Positions 57,082 to 64,000 of a stretch of DNA of 64,000 nt are shown piece by piece (the stretch's first letter is position 1; each line of letters begins with the position of its first letter). The stretch comes from Cryptomeria japonica (lineage: Eukaryota; Streptophyta; Pinopsida; Cupressales; Cupressaceae). The position numbers and the translations under genes are program-made. A model generated the notes under the pieces. It did no database searches, had not been told where the DNA came from, and saw only the letters and a program-made list of their open reading frames with translations. The DNA is taken from assembly GCF_030272615.1 (NCBI RefSeq), contig NC_081408.1:401973889-402037888 (forward strand). Reading direction: 5' to 3'.

Positions 57082-58869
57082 ATGGAAGGCGGGCGGTTCC
57101 AGGATTCAAATTCGAGCGGGAATTCTGGATCGGCATCGGGACAGCATGCAGCAGATGATTCAGAGATTCCTATGGAAGGAGAAGGTTCAGATGGTAAGGA
57201 CCCCGATGATCTCGTGAACTTGGGGGACCCAGGGGAGGATCAACACCACGTGAAGAGTAGTTAGCACTAGAGAGCGGGAAAGGGCGGGTTCAAACTTCAA
57301 AAATAGAAGACGGCAACTCAGAAGGAGCCCAAGGACAGCAAACGACTTGCGTTTCAGAGAACACGGTGGAAGGTAAAGATCATCTGGAAAAGGTTCTTTT
57401 GTCAACGGACCCTAAAGGGGGACCCAATGGAAAGACACGTAAGTGGTCCTCATTGTTTGGGGTCAAGCCCAAAGGTAAGTCCTCATCGCCTCCTGTTAAA
57501 AACTCATTGAATGTGTCTCAGGACAAGTTTGCTATTGTTGTTCCTGACCAAATCATTGATCAAAACATCACTAGAATGGAAAACACTTTGATTGGTTATT
57601 TCTTTGGATCTAGACCTAACATAGAAATAGTTCATGGATTTGTAAAAAGAAAGTGGAACCTGAAAGGTCAGGTAGATGTGGTAGCAATGAACAAAGGTTG
57701 TCTATCCTTCTCCTTTTCTTATGATGAGGATAGAAGAAACATTCTTTGTAGTGGGTCTTGGGCAATAGGCAAATACATCATGTGCATCCAGAAGTGGTAC
57801 CCTAATGTAGCGAAAGGAAAGAATTTTTTGGCCCAAGTCCCGGTGTGGGTCAAACTCCTTGGGCTCCCAATGGAATTCTGGGAGGAAGACGTTTTTGTAG
57901 GAATTGCCAATACCTTTGGGGAGCTAATCACCATTGATCAGATCATGACTTCTAGAAGAAGGCTGATCTATGCAAGGATCTGTGTTGGAGTTGGACTTGC
58001 CACGAACTTGCCAGAGGAAATAGAGATAGAATCAAAACTGGGGAAGTGGAAGCAGAACATTGTTTATGAAACAATCCCCTTCGCCTGTTATCATTGTAAA
58101 AAATTCGGACACTGGGCAAAAAAATGTCCATCTAAAGAGGATAAACCCCATACCCAAACTAAGGTTTGGAAAAAAGTGGACAAGCCACTAAAAGTTTGGG
58201 ATTTCAATGACCCTAATCGGGAGAAGCAGTCCCAGATAGTAAGGGTGGAGGAAGAAATCACTAGTGAAGTGGGTAATGAACCAAAGATTTAGATGTTGGA
58301 ACAGGGTGTTGAACACAAAGAAAAAGACAACACTCAACAAGAGGATCAGAAAGAGGACAAGACAGAGGTAGAGAAAACAGATAAACATCGCACAGATAAT
58401 AAAGAGGAAGGAGATAACTTCAACCTTGTCTCAAAATCTCAAGATCAAGATAAAGAAATAGAATGGTTCCAAGAAGCCCAACCTGATACCATTTTGGGCC
58501 AAGGGCTATCAGAAATCTCATTAACCTCCCCAAGTAAAGGGAAAGCTGGCTAATTCAGAGGAACAAGATCCAAAATGGGGAGATGAAGAGGACATAAAAA
58601 AGGCACTGGGGAAGAATGAATCAAAGCAGGGGGACGAAGAAGTTGCAGAGGATAAAAGAAAGAACAAGCAAAAGAAAAAGAGTAACAATAACCCAGTAAA
58701 TAGCACACTGACTAGAAACACCAGAAGCAGGCTTGGTGATGTGGGAGCGAAACACACTTCTCCAGGAAGACACTCAAATGCCAAAAAAAAAACATTGGAA
58801 ACAAGCAAGAATTTAGCAGGTGGTACCCAAAGAACCATCTTTGAGGCAGGTATTTCTAAAAATCCATGA
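57082..58869 (+). pseudogene. LINE ORF1 (DUF4283-like plus CCHC), frameshifted
   Basis: ATG 57082 (MEGGRFQDSNSSG) begins an acidic, Ser/Gly-rich N-terminus. A frameshift near 57270 leads to the main frame (57366-58292). This holds the DUF4283-like domain (MENTLIGYFFGSRPNIEIV ... MCIQKWYPN ... VPVWVKLLGLPMEFW) and the knuckle CYHCKKFGHWAKKC at 58086-58127. After a TAG at 58290 and a further shift near 58535, a Lys/Glu-rich tail ends ISKNP with its TGA overlapping the ORF2 ATG. The protein would bind LINE RNA. Confidence 0.85.
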
Positions 58870-61800
58870 AAATCATCTCCTGGAATATTAGGGGACTTAA
58901 TAGTCCTCATAAACATAATTTAGTTAGAAATATGATTAGAGACAAAAACCCTGACATTTTTTTGATTCAAGAAACTAAGATGGTGAAAGAAAAAGTTGAA
59001 AGTTTGAATATTTTCAAAAATGGAGGAGTCAGCGGAGGTAGTTTAGAAGGTGCCTCGGGAGGAATTGTTACATTCTGGAACAAAAACAATATAGAAGGAG
59101 AGGTGTTAATTCAAGACAACAACCTGGCTTGTATTAGATTTAAGAACATTAAGAATTGCACTATGTGGGTCCTAACAAATGTTTATGCTCCTAACACTAA
59201 GACTGGTCATAGCGAGATGTGGAGATATCTCACTGGGTTGAGAAGAAGATTTGTTGAGGACAGCTGGATAATTATGGGAGATTTCAACACTCCCTTGAAG
59301 GAAAATGAGAAAAAGGGAGGGAGTCATGCTAATCTGGATAGCAGATTGGACCTAATGGACTTTATAAACAATAATGCCATTCATGATCTGGAGTTGCAAG
59401 GAGTCAAATACACCTGGACTAATCGAAGAAGTGGTGAGAATTTGATTCAGGTCAGACTGGATAGAGCTCTACTTTCCTTAGACTAGTTTAATCTTCATGA
59501 ATGTTCTTTATCATCTCACATAAGGGCAGGATCAGATCATTACCCTATAACCCTAACGACTGAAGTAAAAAATATAAGGAGACACTTCCCTTATAGATTT
59601 GAAAAAATGTGGACTAGACACCCGAATCTGGAAAGTAAGATTAAGGACTGGTGGCAGGTCAGTATTGAAGGCAATGCCATGTATAAAGTGGTGAAAAAGC
59701 TAAAGAATGTTAAAGATAATGTCAAGAAGTGGAATAAGGACTGCTTTGGGAACATCTTTACCTCAAAAGCATCGACCCTCTTAGAACTCAAGGAGATCCA
59801 GGATGAGATACAACACAATGGTTATACCTATATGTCTAGAAATACTGAAGATGCTATTCTGATGAGATATCATGAAATAATAGCTAAGAGGAAACCTACT
59901 GGAAACAAAGATCGAGAAATGTCTGGTTAAAGGAGGGGGATAGGAACACTAAATACTTCCATATGTCCACACTTAGACATAAGGCTATAAATAGAATTGT
60001 ACATATTAAAGTGAATGGCAGATGTGTTGAAGATGATGATTCCATGAGCAAGACTTTCCCTAATCTACTTGCTAAGGATCAGAACCTGAATAAACAGGCC
60101 TAAAGGGAACTTCTTGACAATATACCTACCACTCTGGGGGAAGAGCACAATGACCGTTTAACTGCCATTCCCTCCCATGATGAAATTCTGACAGCTATTA
60201 AGTCCTTTGAGGGTAGCAAAGCCCCAGGTCCGGATGGCTTTCCCATGTTCTTCTTCCAAATGTACTGGCATATTATTGGAGATGATGTTACAAGATCTGT
60301 GAAAGAGTTTTTTGGTAATAGAAAACTTTTGAAAGAAGTTAATGGTACTTTTATAGCTCTTATACCCAAAAAGATGGGGGTTGATTCAATGGATCTTTTC
60401 AGACCTATAAGCTTATGCAACTCTCTCTACAAGATTATCTCTAAGGTCCTTACCTCTAGAATTCTCAAATTGCTTCCTTCCATTATCTCGCCTCAGCAAA
60501 GTGGTTTTGTCCCGGGGAGGCAAATTTTGGACTCTATCATTTTTGTTCATGAAAATATCCATTCTCTGGCCTTTTCTAAAAATGAAGGTTTTTTTCTGAA
60601 GCTTGACCTCTCTAAAGCCTATGATAGAGTGGATTGGGATTTTATGATGGATGTCCTTTCAGCTTTTGGTTTTAATCCTAGGAGTGTTGGACTTATCAGG
60701 CAACTTGTTTCTTCGGCCACTTTCTCTGTGCTAATGAATGGCTCCCCCTCTCCTTTCTTTAAAGCCTCAAGAGGTCTCAGGCAAGGGGACCCCTATCTCC
60801 AGTGATCTTTATCATCATGGCGGAATGTTTGGGGAGATGTATTGGAAAGCTGGTTGAGAAAAGGGAGTTTTGTGGTTTGAAACCTTCTTCGGCAGATCAA
60901 ATATGCTCTCATTAGTAGTTTGTTGATGATTCTATAATAATGGGAAAAGCCACTGTAAAGGACGCTAGAAGACTAAAAAAAGCTTTGGATATCTATGGAG
61001 AGGCTACTGGTCAGCTTATAAACTGGTCTAAAAGCTTTGTTTATTTTATCAACACCCCAGAGAGAAGGAGGATTAAGATTAGTAACATTCTGGGTGGCCA
61101 AATTGGTAGCTTGCCTGCCTCCTATTTGGGGCTCCCTTTAGGTCAGGATCCTCCAGATACCTTTTGGGGAGCCTTGGTGGATAAATTCCATAAAAAGCTA
61201 TCTGGATGGAAGGGAGCTCTACTTAGTCAAGTAGATAAGGTTCAAATGCTAAAAAACACTCTTCAAAGTATCCCTCTCTATGCCATCAGTCTGTTCAGGA
61301 TTCCTACTAAGTATGCTGAGGCCATTGAAAAAATACATAGATCCTTTTTATGGACAGGGGTTGAGGAGAAGAAGAAAATGAACTTAATTGCTTGGGAGAA
61401 GGTCTGTAAGCCTATGAATAAAGGTGGTCTGGGCCTTAGAAGAATAAGAGACATAAATGAAGACCTTATGGCTAAGCAGATTTGGAGAGGATATAGAAAT
61501 CAAGGAGAGTGGAAAAAAATATGGGACAACAAATATAAAAGCCAATGTCCAAATCTTCAAAGTTTCCTCAAAGCAGAGATGATCCCAATTGGATCCAATA
61601 TTTGGAAAAAAATCTCTAGGACTAGAGACTTAATTATCAAAGGTACAAAATGGAAGTTGGGGAAAGGGAATCTTATTCAGTTTTGGGAGGATCCTTGGCT
61701 TATGGAGACCCCTTTAAATGAAAACCTTGAGAGTGGAACAGATATCAGAACCAATGCAAGGAAAGATTTGGAACCAAGGTGGAGGATTATTGGAAAGATG

Positions 61801-62999
61801 GATAGTGGAAAGACTTATCTCAAGTGGATCAGTCTTTGGGTAGTTTGAACAAAGTCATGAACTCAATGGTGAGGATTGAAGAAGAAGACCAATTAATTTG
61901 GAAACTCACTGCTAGTGGTACTTTTACAGTGGCATCTCTTTATCATCAACAATACAATAACATGGAAAGTCCTTGTTGGGCTAAAGCATGGGTGAAAGGC
62001 CTTACCCCCAAGATCAACATTTTCTTTTGGATAGCCCTCCAAGACAAAATTCTAACAATAGAGAATATAAGAAAAAGAGGTATCAGCATACCAATTTTCT
62101 GTACACTCTGTAAGCAAAATGAGGAGACAATAAATCATATGCTCTTTCATTGCCCCTTCTCAGCTGATGTTTGGGGAAGTTGCCTGGATCAATTCAATAT
62201 CAGTTGGAGCTTCCCCAACTCGATTTAGGAGATTTTCAAGTCATGGCATCATCCTTCAAAAAATAGAACTACTACCTTGCTATGGAGAATTGCTTTACCA
62301 CACAGGTGCTAGGGTATATGGAAAGAGAGAAATGACAGGATTTTCAGAGAAAAGTACACTAAGGCTAACATTGTGTTTGAAAAAATAAGAAGAAGCATAG
62401 TGGAAAATATGAATATTATAGGTGGTAATGATAATCCTAACACTAAGGAGGATCAACTTGTCTATAAAAAATGGAGATTAAAAGCTGAAGAGAATATCCA
62501 GAGTAACCCTAGAGAGGGAGTGATATGGACCAGCCCACCTAGGGGATGGATGAAAATCAATTTTGATGGGGCCTCTAAGGGAAACCCGGGGGTTGCAAGA
62601 TGTGGAGTGGTCCTAAGGGATGAATGGGGAATATGTAAAATCATCAAATGTATTCCTATAGGAAAACAAACCAACCATGTTGCGGAAGCCATGGTGGCTT
62701 ATCATGGGATTATCCTTGCCAAAGAAGCTAAATGCACTAAAGTTTGGTGTGAAGGAGACTCCTTAAACATTATCAACTATTTAAATATGAAATTCCCACC
62801 GTCATGGTCAATTAGTAATGCTATTAAAGAAACAAGGAAAATCAGCAAAGAGTTTGAAATGTGTGTTTTTACACATGTTTATAGGGAGGCCAACTCTTGT
62901 GCTGATTGGGTAGCCAACCTGGCTTGCCAATCGAAAAACATCATCACTAGTTATGGTGAAAAGGAGATTGCAAGTGAAATGAAATCCTTACTCAATTAG
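58866..62999 (+). pseudogene. LINE ORF2: endonuclease, reverse transcriptase, RNase H
   Basis: ATG 58866 (MKIISWNIRGLNSPHK) starts an APE-type endonuclease with IQETK, NVYAPN, IMGDFN and GSDHYPI motifs. RT follows: SKAPGPDGFP, RPISLCNSLYKI, QQSGFVPGR, LDLSKAYDRVDW and RGLRQGDP. The FVDD active site at 60923 is kept. Then come a zf-RVT-like segment (FTVASLYHQQYN ... CTLCKQNEET) and a plant-type RNase H (FDGASKGNPG, AEAM, GDSLNI, REANSCADWVA). Damage: TAG 59484, a shift near 59905, TAA near 60100, a one-base loss near 60792, two adjacent TAGs before FVDD, a shift near 61820, and TAGs at 62226 and about 62310. Confidence 0.92.
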
Positions 63000-63220
63000 G
63001 ACCGAAGCTATACAAGGTAACGTGGTACTTTTAATCATTATTTATAATGAACTTTCCGCCTTTTTCGATGCAGGGCTTGCTTGAAGATAATGAGCTATTA
63101 AATAGGTGTCATATCATCATTATTTGGCACGGATTATGGGTGCTCTTACAGAATAACCACAGAAACCAGAGGAAAAGTTATCAAAATGAGAGAAGGCATT
63201 GCAAGGAAGGTGCTGGAAAA
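63000..63220 (+). other. Gap between LINE ORF2 and the downstream accessory ORF
   Basis: A 221-bp stretch without poly(A). Its last part (from about 63127) is open in the frame of the next ORF and reads IWHGLWVLLQNN. This resembles SHTLWVILFKIP at the same place upstream of the ATG of the 46.6-kb retroposon, so homology reaches into the leader. Confidence 0.55.
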
Positions 63221-64000
63221 ATGGGAGGAAACAAGAAGAGATTTGAACCTGCTTCATGCGCTGAATGGAGAAAGAACGAAGAAGTCTGGAGTATCCTTTA
63301 GCAAGGGGGGCTCAATGTTTTCATGGAACAACTGAATGGGAAGGACCCCACAATTACCAGCTACTTCATAAATAACTGGAAAAATGGAAAAGTTCTGATT
63401 GGATCACATATGATGAATGTAGATGAAGAGGTTATCGCTGAGGCCACGGGGATGACTACCGAGGGTATGAAATTTTACAGGGACAGAGGGATATCAGATA
63501 AGGTTGCAGACAAGTTTCCTGTTACAGATGGTGAGAGAAGAAAGATGATCAAAATTGACAACTCCTACCACTCCCCGAAGAGAATTTGCAGGCCATGGAG
63601 GTTCGTCTTATTTGCTTCTATTGAATATATTACCTTAGACGGTAGGTTTACCAGGGCTTATGGGCATCACTTCGTCCTTCTTAACCATTTCCGTCATGGT
63701 GAAAGGGTTAGCCTTCCCTATTACCTGGCCTGTTCAATAGATCATACTATAAAGGAGATCCAGAAGGACCCTAAAGGCGATCATGCCCTCCACCAGGGGC
63801 TCATGGTCCTGGTTTACAAAATGCTAAAGGGGAAGTGCAGTGAAAAGCCTATTAAAGGCAAAAATGCCAGAGATGAGACTACAGAAAGTAAGGATAGTGG
63901 TTTCAACTTTGATTCTAAGACCGAGGGAGAGTCGGAAGAAACTAGCAAAAAAGGGAGGATTAGGGCTAAGAAGAGGAGGATTATTGTGGAATCTGAAATG
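63221..64000 (+). pseudogene. Accessory protein ORF next to the LINE (continues past window)
   Basis: ATG 63221 (MGGNKKRFEPASCAEWRK) opens a frame that runs to the window edge with one in-frame TAG at 63299. It aligns end to end with the ORF at 46746-48308: MGG start, ATGMTTEGMKFYRD for TGMPHSGLNFFRD, and EYITLDGRFTRAYGHHFVLLN for EYITVEGRFSRAHTYHFVLLN. A basic patch (SKKGRIRAKKRRI) begins at the window end, as in the homologue. It could be a third ORF of the LINE or a separate retroposon lying beside it. No catalytic motif is seen. Confidence 0.72.

Larger units (their letters stand above)
57082..62999 (+). mobile_element. L1-type LINE, decayed
   Basis: Two ORFs in the plant L1 order: ORF1 (57082-58869) with a DUF4283-like domain and a CCHC knuckle, then ORF2 (58866-62999) with endonuclease, reverse transcriptase, a zf-RVT-like region and RNase H. 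The two ORFs overlap by four bases (ATGA). Both have frameshifts and stops, so the copy is inactive, though most catalytic residues remain readable. The 3' end cannot be fixed: no poly(A) follows ORF2, and a further ORF (63221 on) lies directly downstream. Confidence 0.92.

Noticed and set aside
58521-58916. 131-codon minus-strand hydrophobic frame
   Set aside because: It is antisense to the Lys/Glu-rich tail of LINE ORF1 and the ORF2 start.
63017-63073. Possible 57-bp intron (AAG|GTAACG ... GATGCAG|G) between LINE ORF2 and the accessory ORF
   Set aside because: It is shorter than typical plant introns and the donor is weak; no need for splicing is shown by the frames.
63186-63335. Alternative frame starting MREGIARKVLEKW upstream of the accessory ORF
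   Set aside because: The other frame, starting MGGNKKRFEP at 63221, aligns with the MGGDLRREEP start at 48308, so the alternative frame is the shadow.
1-64000. tRNA, rRNA, CRISPR or bacterial-type operon features
   Set aside because: None is visible; direct repeats present are eukaryotic minisatellites or LTRs, and spacers do not fit a CRISPR pattern.

Overview
This window looks like nuclear DNA from a seed plant with a large, repeat-swollen genome. A conifer or other gymnosperm is my best guess, but that is inference. The grounds are one host gene in 64 kb, a 7.5-kb intron in it, AT-rich spacers, and many old, stop-riddled retroelements. There is no bacterial-style gene order, no rRNA or tRNA gene, and no CRISPR array.

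Layout. 1-6244: the 3' part of a non-autonomous LTR element (A). 6245-8113: an AT-rich LTR-like fragment with a 132-bp near-perfect palindrome, then the start of a ~33-bp minisatellite. 8114-16156: a complete nested LTR element (B) with two 1192-bp LTRs, a CTTTA target duplication, a Copia-type primer-binding site, a gag remnant and a second long ORF, but no pol. The minisatellite resumes at 16157-16690. 17280-20960 (minus): a decayed Ty3/Gypsy pol with two RNase H regions (Tat-like). 21054-29240: a large non-autonomous LTR element (C) full of internal tandem repeats, with a truncated 3' LTR. 29247-30068: a probable solo-LTR-like piece. 30069-32348: spacer with degenerate telomere-like repeats.

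32349-44494 (minus) is the only convincing host gene. It is an orthologue of the flowering-time and RNA-processing regulator FCA, with two RRM domains, a Gln-rich stretch and a WW domain split by an intron. I could place 16 exons by splice sites and reading phase, plus a tentative 17th, giving a product of about 745 residues. Intron 3 is about 7.5 kb. Its position inside RRM1 is the one used for autoregulatory early polyadenylation in Arabidopsis FCA.

46577-48504 (minus) is a retroposed unit with an exact 16-bp target duplication. It carries one ORF of about 550 codons. 50289-53600 is a Copia gag/protease remnant. 55137 onward is an LTR of the same type as element C. 57082-62999 is an L1-type LINE (ORF1 with DUF4283-like and CCHC regions; ORF2 with endonuclease, RT and RNase H). 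Right after it, 63221-64000 holds an ORF homologous to the one at 46.7-48.3 kb.

The most interesting pattern is one protein architecture found in four retroelements: an N-terminal helical domain with a TG motif, a basic patch, a charged or low-complexity linker and a C-terminal coiled coil. It sits in LTR elements A and B, in the 46.6-kb retroposon, and next to the LINE. This looks like an accessory protein shared between LTR and non-LTR retroelements. I do not know its function.
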